A stretch of DNA of 64,000 nt, from assembly GCA_017562135.1 (NCBI GenBank), contig QEYB01000047.1:62001-126000 (forward strand), given 5' to 3'. The notes beneath the pieces were generated by a model that saw only the letters and a list, made by a program, of their open reading frames with translations, ran no database searches and was not told where the DNA came from. The first letter of the stretch is position 1; each line of letters begins with the position of its first letter. Origin of the DNA: Dipylidium caninum. Taxonomy: Eukaryota; Platyhelminthes; Cestoda; Cyclophyllidea; Dipylidiidae. Made by a program: the position numbers and the translations under genes. Shown piece by piece: positions 1 to 11,229 of the stretch.

Positions 1-2869
1 CATATCCGGATTTTTACAACTATAGTGGCTATAGTGACCCATTTGACCACCAGCTTTAGTAGCCATCGTATAATAATTTTGGTTATCAACACCGTCAATC
101 GGATGTATATCTCATGTTTAATGAAGTCTGCCGCAGATGTGCATTTCCTACATTACCGACGTTGTGAGCGAGGCGGAGTTCAGTGGCCTGGAGGTGAGTT
201 TTAACGCCTGCGCAACTCACGAAAGTGCGGCCATGCAGCCTGTTTCTTGACACAAACTTTCAAGCCAGAAGTTTTATATGCCCTAAAGACAATTGACGCA
301 CGAGCTCGAAACCGACATGAATTGTCGCTAAAAATTTGCATGTATTTACCTATTTAGAATGGAGAGCCAAGTTGAAATTAAAATATGGGGTATTTTCTTC
401 AATTTTAGTGGACTCTTTCGCAACTTCGGTGTTTCGGAGCAAATTGAAGGAACGTGAAAGAAATGATCTCTCATACCACCCCTGAGCCACATATTATAGT
501 CTTATTAGAAATCTTCTGTGATAGTTCTACCCATTTTGCAGCTCGACTCAAACAACTTGGTTGCGATGGCAATGACTGTTGTCAAGCTTATCTCACACAC
601 TCAATTCGTCGCGCATTCGAATTTGCCGGCGCCCGTAGTCGTCGCATTTATTTACCCTTAGCCTCGTCATCCAAAATCCGTGCCCTCACCCCATAGGTGC
701 CCCCTCCTCCTTCTCCTCCACTCCCCCTTCGTCCACTCCCCCTTCCGTACCCTAGGCCCCATCATCAACCACTCGACATATTATCGCGCACACGTGCACC
801 ACCGTTTCCAGAAGTCGGCTCATCAACTTGCGGGGGTAATGGTTCGGTCTTAGCGACAAACGAGAGGGTTTAAAGTCCACCTGAGTAGATTTAGTGACAT
901 CTTGTTGGTAGTGGTTATGGTGACGATGCTTACATCTTGAACTTCAACACCACCCAACGGCAAAGGGGTTGAGGGGGCCGAGCGGGGAACGGCGGACGGT
1001 ACATGAGGTGGTGTGTGTCAACTTGTGCGCATGCTTAATTAATCATCTATTCAAAAGTAAAAGAATACTTAATGTTTTTAGAATTAGTTAAGTCTGTACA
1101 AGGGAGCGCAGAAAATTGCGGCGGTTGAAGTTGGGCGAATATCTCCCCAATGAAACCAATCAGAATGCAGCGAACACCACTGCTGCAACGGTAAAGCAAA
1201 AACCGAAGCTCCTGCCTGCCGGAAGTGTTTTCATCATCGACCGGTAGCCCCTAGCTAAGGGTGAGTAGAGATCCGGCTGATTAACAAGACGAATCCATGT
1301 CGCAAATGAATTAGGCATTATAATGTATTCGACTGTCACCGAAGTGGTGTAAATGAGTGGTGTTGGCGCACCAAACATCTTAACTATGGCGGACGTGCCC
1401 GGTCTGTCAATGAGGTGGGACGGAGGGAGGCGATCTCATATCCGTCATACAGTGTCATGCCATACGACGTGACGATGAGAGGTGAGTTGGAGAGATGAGG
1501 GCATTTTGAAGTGCCAAGGGGGTGGACAAATGGGCGTGTGGTGGGTGGTGGGTGGAAGGAGGTGGAGTTTGGGGAGTGGCTGAGTGTAGTCGTGCCAAGA
1601 ACCTGTGTGTGGCGATGGCGCGAGTTGGGTATGAGGGGAGGAGTCGAGGAGGTGGCGATGACAGCAAATGGTCTCCCCGACAAAACTTTCGTCTCCTAGT
1701 CTCACTCACCCACCCATGCAATAGCACCGGTACTGACAATGAGACTGACGCGCAGACAAACACTCACACAAATGTTGGCAATTCGTTGGACAGGCGAAAT
1801 TGACCCGAAGTGAAGCGTACACACGATTGCATTCTCGAGGACACGAAATCATCCAGTTGCCTTTGTTGTGTCGCATACAAATCGAGCTACTGTCGAGTGC
1901 GCATGGGTTGGAGGAGGCAGAGCATTCTTCTTCCCACCCCCTCTGTCATCCTCCGGGTCTACTCTCCACTCCTCTCCTCTCCCCGTCACCTGTCCTCTCC
2001 CATTTTCATCACATATAATCCACTGTATTTCCAGCTTATACAACGACGCAATCCACTGGGATGTCGGAGTTTCTTCGAAAGACACTTAAGCAATAGCCTT
2101 AAGTGACTAGTTATCTCATTTGCGAATAAACATCTGGGGTAATGATCTTGAGCAGGAGAACGGATCGAGGCGTTGCGCATTGGCACTGCATTTGCTGCCT
2201 CAAGTAACTCAAATTTCTTTCGTCTTCAGAACCACTTGCCCATATGCACCGACCGATGACACGACGGTATACGCTTTTCATCCGTGTTAGATGAATACCA
2301 AAATGATTGTTACGAGTCTATGACCACAGCCGCTTAAAATAGCGTCCTACTTCTGTGGCCTTCAGTAGTACACTCTGCATCATACAGACGACCGACCGAC
2401 GTAGATCGGTTCGCAATTTTATTTTAATAGGCTTTCAATTAAACAAACACCAAGACGATTACGCATGATTGGAAATTAAGAAATGAAATCATTAGATACA
2501 CTCCACCGCAACCGAGGGTAGAGCCTGGGAGCCAAATGTCCGTCGATCAAAAATTGGACACTGAAAAGATTAGGTAAAGCGACATCGGCGATGAATACTA
2601 ACAAGTGTGAAATAGTAGCAGATAAATCAATCATCAACAAAATTGAAAAATCAAACTCCCATCGACACCTAGCATCATTATCAGTGTCGGAAATCGAAGG
2701 ATGCCAAAACACTGATCTCTAAGCATCTTCGAAGAAAAAGTGTGGAAGCTACTCCAAACTCGATACTCTCAGATATAGAAATTGGAGACCGGATTTGATT
2801 TATTGGAAAAACGACCAGTGGTCAAGTAAGAGGAAGCTGTACAAAAGAAAAAGAGAGAGAAGTGAGGAC
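1..2869. other. Gene-poor left flank, no supported gene
   Basis: No open frame here has convincing protein character or splice structure. The stretch at about 1445-1765 is strongly purine-rich on the + strand (G-runs separated by T or A) and opens several overlapping frames on both strands. That is what low-complexity DNA does and is not evidence of coding. About 1915-2000 is pyrimidine-rich. I see no tRNA, transposon or tandem array. Confidence 0.5.
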
Positions 2870-4173
2870 TCAAGATTGTGGGGTAAAACCTTGTGGAAGA
2901 GGCCGAGCAGGGCCTAGAACTTCCTCCAGAGCGCAAAGGTCACGTCCAACCTCCTCGTGAAGACGTGTTGCGACGGCATCTAAATCAGCACGTCGACGGT
3001 CGCGTTCTTCCACGCCCTCCTGCACCGCCGCTTCAAGCCAACGGAAGTCACCCAATAAAAGCAGTTGTTTTATTTCTGACACCAGGCTGGTTATACTTTC
3101 GCATGCGTTTACCTGTAATGGTAGGAAACAATACATTTAAGTCCGAATAGGAGAAGCTTGAAGAGGCAAGAAAGCCAAAGTTTAAAAAAATGTACGAGGA
3201 CTGGTTCAGAAGTTGGCAAATTGCCTAGTAAGGAAGTTAGCACGAAGGAAACAAATAAGAAAGTACGAGGCAAACAATAGGTAGCCTGCAATAGATTAAA
3301 TAAAAATGCGCTTTCTTTATTTTCATTCAGGGAAAAACTGGACACAAAGATTACACAGACATCCTTGTTTTCACGTAGCCTAAGATTTAGAACAGGATCC
3401 TCAATTAGGGTAGTAAGAAGTTTTTGTTAATAACAATTCTACACCAGTGTACTAGGAATGAATTTAAAAGAAAATAGGCAAGTTTAAGCGTGGGTTAAAT
3501 TGCATCTAGCATAGCACAATGGAAAGTGGGAAATGAACCAAAGTACGTTAGAAGGTATCATGATCTTCCTCATGCACATTCTGACGGGTAATTAGTGAGA
3601 CTTATAAATAGGTTAAACCGACGAGATAAGTGGCTATATTGTTAACTTTCATAAACAATACGATTCTGACAAACAGTAACGAAATGTGATCGAGTTTCCC
3701 ACAATTTTAAGTAGCGTAGTGAGGAAAAGAGTAAGGAATGGACGGAACTTCATAGTTAACGGTGGAAACAACTTAAGGTCGCTCAAGTTGGAAAAAGGAC
3801 ATTGCTAAACGGGGATCAATTAACATTACACAAAATCAAAACTTCAGATGCAATCGCACTGAATAAAAACTGGAGCAGACGGTGTGAAAGACACTATGAA
3901 CGTACAATGTTAGCAGCTCTGACGTTACACTCAAAATTTTCTTGTGTAGCCAGCGCGTAGGGGTCATTTCTTCTGATGAATGCTATGTTATCTACCTGGG
4001 ATCTTTAAAGTGGCATACAAACAAACCTTTGCCCGCGACAACATTAACTCGTAGTTCTCTTGAATAGATTTCAGTGAATCGCGAAGGCGTGAGCTCAGAT
4101 TGTTTAAATGTGTGTCTCTTTTACGGGAATGCACCTGCTGCACGCCCGAAGAAAGACGTCCAACCGACTGCAT
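2870..4173 (-). CDS. MED22: Mediator complex subunit 22 (MED22/Surf5)
   Basis: MED22 is a small subunit of the Mediator head module, which links activators to RNA polymerase II in the nucleus. I read three exons on the minus strand: 4173-4027, 3995-3906 and 3112-2870. All junctions are GT/AG, all phases are 0, and the protein is 159 aa. The first intron is only 31 bases. Exon 1 carries the N-terminal helix (SSRLRDSLKSIQENYELM, like the human NKRLKDDIKSIMDNF region). Exon 2 ends in NVRAANI, nearly identical to the human VRAANIV signature. Exon 3 continues with ACESITSLVSEIKQLLLLGDF, matching human AGESLMKLVSDLKQFLILNDF, followed by a long charged helix. The C-terminus after LEEVLG is short. 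The gene is head to head with SNRPA1, with 213 bases between the start codons. The match was recognised from memory of the family, but the exon-by-exon fit is good. Confidence 0.85.
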
Positions 4174-4386
4174 AGCTGATTGTGTACATGCAGGCTATGT
4201 GAGCAGCACAAGGTTGCTAAAGAAAAAATATCATAACACTTTTGCAAAGGTAAATCTTTTAAAATATGCTATAATTAGTATTATTAAGCATTAAATTTAT
4301 TGCCCAACAAAATTAATTTTTTTAGTGCTTTTGTTTTAATTCTTTTAGCAGGAGGTTTATTGAAATCTCTGGCCCTTACGTTAGAC
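4174..4386. promoter_or_regulatory. Shared upstream region of MED22 and SNRPA1
   Basis: This 213-base gap separates the start codons of two divergent housekeeping genes, so any 5' UTRs and both promoters must fit here. It is AT-rich. An open frame runs upstream of the SNRPA1 start from 4300, but the family's conserved MVKLT start is at 4387. No specific element is claimed. Confidence 0.5.
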
Positions 4387-5448
4387 ATGGTGAAGTTGAC
4401 AATTGATCTCGTAGAGGGTGCAATGCAGTACACGAATCCTCTTCGAGATCGTGAGCTTGATCTTAGAGGATATAAAGTTCCTGCGATTGAAAACCTTGGC
4501 AGCACTCTTGACCAGTTCGATACCATAGATTTTACCGATAACGAAATACGCAAACTGGACGGGTTTCCTTTCCTTCAGCGCCTCAAGTCGCTTATAATGA
4601 CAGGAAACAAGGTTAGCAAGTGTGGGCCTTCGCGTACACCTTTTTTGTCTTAAGACTTAAGTTTTTCACTAGTGGCCGACGCCTCTTCTCGCCTTTTTGC
4701 ATACCGACTCTTTATTGCTCTTAGATCATCAGAATAGGTGAAGACCTTGTGTCGTCGCTCCCTAACTTAGAGACCCTTATTCTCACGGACAACAATATTG
4801 CTGAACTTAAGGATCTTGAGCCCCTTGCTCCACTGTCTAAGCTTACATTCTTATCACTGTCTCGATGTCCAGTCACAATGAAAATGAACTATCGCTTGTT
4901 CGTTATCGGTAGGATACCACAGGTTTGTTCAAATCTAAGTACGAGACCATACATTATCTCATTACTAATTAACGTTAATTTATTCTTATAATAAATAGCT
5001 TCGTTTTCTGGATTTCAAACGAATCACTCTGGCCGAACGCAAACAGGCCCGCTCCTTTGTTAGACACCTTACACCTTTGACTACAGTTGATGCGAATAAC
5101 GCATCCGGTGGCAACAAGAGTAGGGCTGCAGTCAAGACTTTTGTCCCGGGCGCGCCCGTTGGTCCTAAATCTTCCAATAATGAAGAGAATTCCGAAACCG
5201 AAAAGCCGCATCAACGGAAACCGTCGCCCAATAATCAGCCGCGTGAATTCCCGCAAGCTACTCTTCACGCTGGTGTTAAGCGGGTCATGTTAAGCGGCGG
5301 AAGTAACCAGGATCTGCTGGCCATTCAAGACGCCATCAAAAAAGCTAAAACGATGGATGAGGTTGAACGTCTTCACCAAATGCTCAGCAGTGGTCAGTTC
5401 GCGGGATTTGCCGCACATTGGCATAAACAACAGCAACAGAAGCACTGA
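4387..5448 (+). CDS. SNRPA1: U2 small nuclear ribonucleoprotein A' (U2A')
   Basis: U2A' is a leucine-rich-repeat core protein of the U2 snRNP. It pairs with U2B'' and helps bind stem-loop IV of U2 snRNA in the spliceosome. There are three exons: 4387-4611, 4725-4922 and 4999-5448, with clean GT/AG junctions and phase 0 throughout, giving 290 aa against 255 in human. The start MVKLT, then AMQYTNPLRDRELDLRGYK, ENLG-TLDQFD-IDF and NEIRKLDGFP, are almost the human sequence. Exon 2 holds the IRIGEDL and LETLILTDNNI repeats and the PVTMKMNYRLFVI block. Exon 3 begins LRFLDFKRITLAER (human VLDFQKVKLKER) and includes KTFVPGAP (human KTFNPGAG). The C-terminal helix DAIKKAKTMDEVERLHQML matches the human AIANASTLAEVERLKGLL region. 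No frame problems. It converges with DESI2, with 221 bases between the stop codons. Confidence 0.95.
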
Positions 5449-5669
5449 AACTCACCATACCCAAGCAACTTTTTATATTGTTTGTACAGGAAAAAATAAG
5501 TATTTTCCGCAGTCTTGTATATTTAGAAAATCAGAAATGTTTTGGAATCATGAGAACTCAAAATTGGAAACCTTCAAGGTTTGCAATCTCGGAAGACGTG
5601 GAGGGTAAATAATTATTGCACTTGGCCGGAGAAAAGGAGACCAATAGGCAAAAAAAGGGACGGAATGGG

Positions 5670-8600
5670 CTAGCTGGCTCGTCGGGGGGACTTTTCAATA
5701 AGAGGGGGGGTTGACATAGACGTGCTGCTACTTCCTCCACCACCATTGCTGCCGGAAGTGCGTGAGAAGTAATTGGATACTTGGGATTGGAAGCGACGCC
5801 ATTGCTCGCCGGGATTTGTAGTCGGTGGGGCCGTGTTGGATCGACTCGGTGAGGACGGTAAGGAGGCTGCGGAGGAAGTGTTGCTCCGTCGCAGATCGCG
5901 CACTCGATGCCGTTGTTGATCTCGACTAACGACAATGGCGTCCTCATCATACTTGAGAAAAGTGAATAAAAGTCGATTACATATTTCTTTGTCCGACTAC
6001 ATCTGGACGCTAGTGTTTTTAATAAAGAAGTTGGGTTATGCAATTATTTCGCCCAAAAAGATCTGCGCTTCGTGGGTGACAGAATCAGGTGTGGGTACTT
6101 TTAAGCCACCCCAGTATAATGACAAAATTAGCGAGGCGTTACGCGTATTTTTTAGCCGAGGCGAAAAAGTGATGCTTCGCCTGTGTCACAAATTAGTCGC
6201 CGATTTTCGTAGAGGCACATACACCTCTACAATAGAGCAGACAAACATTAAATGTAGTCCAGCTTTAGGCGGGGTGAGTTAAAATCAAGAAAGAAACCGT
6301 AAATTGATGGCATCCACTATCCATTTAGTGGTATGCCTCTTAAAAGTACCATTAAGTTCTCTCCAGTTCTAGCGTATTAATTTGTTCCAACTGATACGGG
6401 GCACTTTTACATTGAGGTAGATACATAAGCATGTGCTAATTTTAAAAGATGATTGAGAGAGTAGTGGGGAAAATAGGTTGGCAATAAGTGAAAAATAAGG
6501 ACCAACCTAGCACACATCAACATGAGACATATTTCCAGTCTAAAATTTGCGGTTTAACGAATTATTTGATAGATAAACCACAAATGAGTATCCACAATCC
6601 ACGGTGTGTCAAATTTAACGGAACTAGGCCCGGCATATATGTGAAGAAGTTAACCGAAATAGTATTTGGCGGTAGAACAAATCAGGGAAAAATTGTACCC
6701 AAGGTTTTAGACGCAAAGCAAGACAATATTTCTCAGGAGAGAAAAAGTGGTTTTGAACAGCTGTGTACGAAAGGAGAGGAACTAAAACATACTTTTCACT
6801 TCTGATAATAAAAGTTGAACTTTACGGCGATACAAACCAAGAACAGCTTGCCCTCATCCTACAACCCTTATTATCTTTTTGGTCTTATAAATGTCTAAAT
6901 TAGACATCTTTGTAGAAGAAGCAACTCAGACCGCTCAATCAGGTTGTTTATTGCATATTCCCGACTTTCATGCTTAAAGGATACTTATTTTGAGAAATGT
7001 AAGAGGCTTAACACATGTGACACGCTTGTAGGACCTCAATCAACGCATTAAAGGGATGTGAGCAGCAACAAAAACGTAGGAAAAAATTAAAACAGCTATC
7101 GAAAAAATATTTGGCAAGTCGACTTTGATTTCCAAAAAAAAATAGTGACGCTATTATCGAGATAGAGACACGAGGGACCTTATAACTACTAGACTCGGAA
7201 TCAGACACATCAAACTAAGGGACTAACTTCCGTCATTAACAAGCCTTGTTTAATACTAGAACACCGATGGTATTCTGAAACAACAGATAAAACACATTAG
7301 TAAGAAATCGAAGATAACGAATTGTCTACTATCGAGAATTACGATGTCAGTCTAGTAGTCTAGCCGACATCATTTGTTATTAGCATCGAGAGAGCGTGTC
7401 AAAGGTTGCTTCGAACAGCCCAAATGAATAGATGTCATTATCAAAATTATTTATCACTTTTCCGAGTTCTACAAAATGGAAGTATTTGTAATCAAGTTTG
7501 AAGTAGTTCGGTCGAATGTAAATTCATGCTTTACATGAATCGAAAAAAGAACTTCCATAAAACTTCTTTACCACAGTTGATAATTAAAAAAGTGACGAGA
7601 TGGGGCTTAGGAGAGGACAAGGTAACACACGGCATGCAATTCACTACCTGTAGCGGAGTAAGCCACTCCTTAGGGATTGACTTTTCAATGAAAGGGAGCT
7701 TGGTGCTCACCACGGCCAGACGATTAATCCACTTGGGCAGTGAGGCTCCACAGAGGATCTGAAAAAGAGATCAACTCGTTTTGCAGATAGAAGCTGTTAC
7801 CGACATTAATGTCAGTTGGCCTAACACTATGTCCGATTGCCTCAAAAGATAAAGGACTCATGAAATGTAACCGGCATTAGTTCTGGAGGAGTTTAAAATT
7901 TACGAAAGGGGTGGATCTAGAGAAGAGCCGAAATAACTTACCACAAGGATGAGACTGTAGGACATGACATTCACATAAAGGAGTTGATCCAGACAGAGCA
8001 CAATATTGATAACTAAGAGTTCAAATTATTGTGATTCAAAAAAAGCCGGGAAACGAACTCCTGTTGAGTGTCGAACCATCCTGGGACAACGCGAATGACT
8101 CCACACCAAACATGGACCTAAACCCGCCTTGTGTTTATTAAACACAATGATACTTGTAAAAACAAGTATCATTAAAGTTAGAGATTATACAGTGGAGTTG
8201 CTTTATTATCATGGTCACGCAGTACGGTTACGGACGGTAGAAACGTAGAACACCGCCACAGAAGTATTCGTATGATGACCACGAAAACATGAATCTATGG
8301 CCGTTTTAAATATCCCTTCCAGTTAATAGAAGCCGCATAGACTTCCAACAAAGATATAAAATGAAAAATCATAAAAAACGACTCTATTGACTCTCACGCT
8401 TAAGACTAACAGCTACCTTCAGAAAAGTTAGGCTCGGTACGTTTCACAAAATGTGCTTCAAAGTGGCTAAGTAAAACCAGACGTTTAAAACTGATGAATA
8501 TCTTTAATGTGAAGGAGCAATTCAAGCAAATGGTTTTGCAACGCAACATCAACTGATTTAAACGTGAGAGACCACTTAACAAACCGTAAGAGGCAAGTAT

Positions 8601-9433
8601 CATATGAAAGAGGATCATTTGCGTCTAAATCTCTGTTGAAAACTTATAAAAGAACTTAAATAAAAGGCAAATCCTCGATTACAAGAGCGGTTTTAACGGG
8701 AATAACACAATCGCTTTGACTTCAATACAAACGAAAGGTACCGATTACATTTGTCAAAATAATGGATTAAGCATATGGAGTATTAATAGCCACTATATCT
8801 CCAAGTAAGTTTGTCATAAAGATCCAACTAAGGCCCATGTAAACTTTCTCTATGCGATAGTTCAAGGGAATATAAAAGCAACTCTGAATAAAAAGTGACA
8901 TGATGTGATTACCTCAACAAATGCACTAGAAAAGTGATTGCAGTTTTTGCGCAAGAGGTGGTAATGCGCACCTCGAAAGTCCTGCTCCATGGTGCTTAAG
9001 ATTGTGCAGACGTCGTGGTAAGTGAAGTCCGTAAAACCTACCACAATTGAAGTCCTGCACAAAAAAGAAAATTAAGAAAATTGAAACAGAAAGGATATAT
9101 GAAGTGAAAAAGTGAGACGCTAACTTAAAGGTATAATTGGGCCCGAGGTTTTCGGTATCACGGGGAGCCATCTCAAAAATGCCGGAACCACCAAAATGGT
9201 GGCCACCATAACAATACTCGCGTTCGTAGACCTCAACACCTGTGTGATAGACGCCCAGACCGATGTTCCCAATGTACTCATTTAACCAGGACTACAGGAA
9301 AGGAAGCTGACAGTTATCACTAACAAAAAGTACTAATATATCAAGTCGTGACTACCATGTCGTAGACATTAACAGTGACTGGGCTGGATTCTGCCAAGGA
9401 GTTTAGGCCGGTGGGACTGCTACGCATTGTCAT
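5670..9433 (-). CDS. DESI2: Desumoylating isopeptidase 2-type PPPDE peptidase
   Basis: DESI2-family proteins are papain-like PPPDE cysteine peptidases that remove SUMO or ubiquitin, mostly in the cytoplasm. I read five exons: 9433-9356, 9291-9125, 9054-8913, 7758-7648 and 5951-5670. Phases agree, giving about 259 aa against 194 in human. The likely catalytic His is H42 in VYHTGVEVY and the catalytic Cys is C120 in LLRKNCNHFSS. The family glycine after EVY is replaced (EVYEREY). Exon 4 is highly conserved: ILCGASLPKWINRLA, then SIPKEWLTPLQ (human LPKEWLTPAALQ). The last exon lies beyond a 1.7 kb intron. It is Ser/Gly/Pro-rich and low in complexity, and it is assigned only because an acceptor at 5952 gives an open phase-0 frame to a stop; its membership is less certain than exons 1-4. 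The gene is tail to tail with SNRPA1. Confidence 0.85.
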
Positions 9434-11229
9434 TCCTGCACACTCTACAAAGTGAAAGACTGGGCGGCTAGAGCATAATACCTATAGTTTTCAACTACAA
9501 ATAAAGAGTTAGAATTCAAACCATTAAACAGTAATACACAGTTATTGGAAGAGATGCATTAAGATGTATCGCATAAAGCGTAGTTCCTTATCGAAAGGGG
9601 CTCCAGGTTGCTAGTATTGAGACATTCATTCCCTTGAAAGGTTGATCACAGAGCTCAGCGTTCATCGCAGTGAAAAACTGGTATGTCTTACGTGAAAATA
9701 TTAAAATCCGAAATCTAAATAAAATCTAGCAGTAGAATGGGAATAAAGTGAATATTGACTGTATACAAAAAATATCAATTTCAAAACAACAAAAAACGGC
9801 CTATATCATCAAACGACTCCTAGACCACCATTAAAGTATAAAAATTATTCTTTATGACGTAAAAACTATCCATTTGTGGAGGATCGACACGCAAAATTCG
9901 GATGATTCTGTAAAGCCATTCGAGTCAAATAAAGTTGAGACATTAGGGCACAAATTAACCGAGTGAAAACAAGAGTGTATTTGGTATAGAATACAACTCT
10001 TGGCCTAAATTGATGCATAGTTTCATCTTAAGTTTAGTAACCATGAATGACCTAAACCAACAATTTGATCCTGAAACATGACATAATGAACTCAGCGCAT
10101 TTGTTTAAATAGGTTGCGTTATGGATATTTGAACGGTAATACCATCAGTTTTGGAACCACAATAATGGGACGAAACGTAAATAACACAGAGGAGCTAATG
10201 ATGTACATTCGTCGTGGAAATGTGAACCAAACGTCTATACCCCTAACATGAGTTCCCAGGGGAAGTGGTAATTAATAATAACAGACTACGAATAAGACCT
10301 TTAAAACTCAGAAAGGAGGACGAGGCAATAGGAAAAGTATAGCAAAGTTAATAAGTAAGAGGCTGAAAAAGGACGGTAGAACTGACGATAAGTCACTTGT
10401 AAAAGATTTTGCATTAATAATAAAGGTACTCAAATTGGTAATGGAAAAGGATTTCAACGGAAAAAAATACCATAAAAGAATGCAATTGAAAATAATCACC
10501 AAGTTTACCACCCATAAAACTTTAATTATCATATATCTAAAGTGATCAAACAAAAATATTGCTAAATCGTCAAAGAATATAAAAGATTCGTAGTATAGCT
10601 TAATTGTTCGTACGATTAACTGTGAATCAGTAGACCACAGTCAAAAGCCCTCACCAAAAATAAATTATTCAGAAACCGAAAATGCAAGAGCTCAAACCAA
10701 GTCTATCGAAATTCTAAATAACCGCGACAGCGATCAACCATCACTGAGAGGAAAAACAAACACAGATAAGTGATTGGTCAAAATAAACGACCAGTGGTGA
10801 AAGAGCGTTTGTTTCACCAATGGATTGTCAGTCTTGCTAGGTCCGGAGCATACGTGAAATTTGCAACAGACATTAATGATCACATGGATAAAAAATAATA
10901 GTGACAGCTAATAGCAATATTTAGAAACAAAATGTGCTGTTTGATAACGTCTAAAGCTTCGGAATATAACGGCAATGCCCTTAGAATTGTGCTCCGAACA
11001 ATTAGGCAATGTCAAAAAATGGTTCAGCTTAAAGCTAAGTGCTAGAATCTCATGTCGTCACAGTTCCGCCCACGTATTGCTCAAAACAGAATGATTACCA
11101 CGACAATGACAGCTCATGTGTGTTGATCTCAACACCAATAATTTTTACTAAATTTCACCATCTGCGCGTAAATTTATTTAAATTTATAAAACATAGATAC
11201 TCACAGTCTTAGAGCAATATTTTTGTTGA
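9434..11229. other. Intergenic, AT-rich, no supported gene
   Basis: This lies between the divergent starts of DESI2 and SDE2. The only notable open frame (10308-10553, minus) encodes a Phe/Leu/Ile-rich string typical of AT-rich noncoding DNA. I see no repeat unit or RNA gene. Confidence 0.5.

Noticed and set aside
1535..1580. Possible G-quadruplex-forming GGTGGG repeats; similar G-runs at about 41155-41185
   Set aside because: The runs are short (mostly two to three G) and not placed at a gene start or end, so there is no reason to give them a function.
1384..1803. Several overlapping open frames of 60-102 codons on both strands
   Set aside because: They arise from a purine-rich, low-complexity stretch that lacks stops on both strands; composition is His/Pro/Ser on one strand and Gly/Val/Trp on the other, with no motif or splice site.
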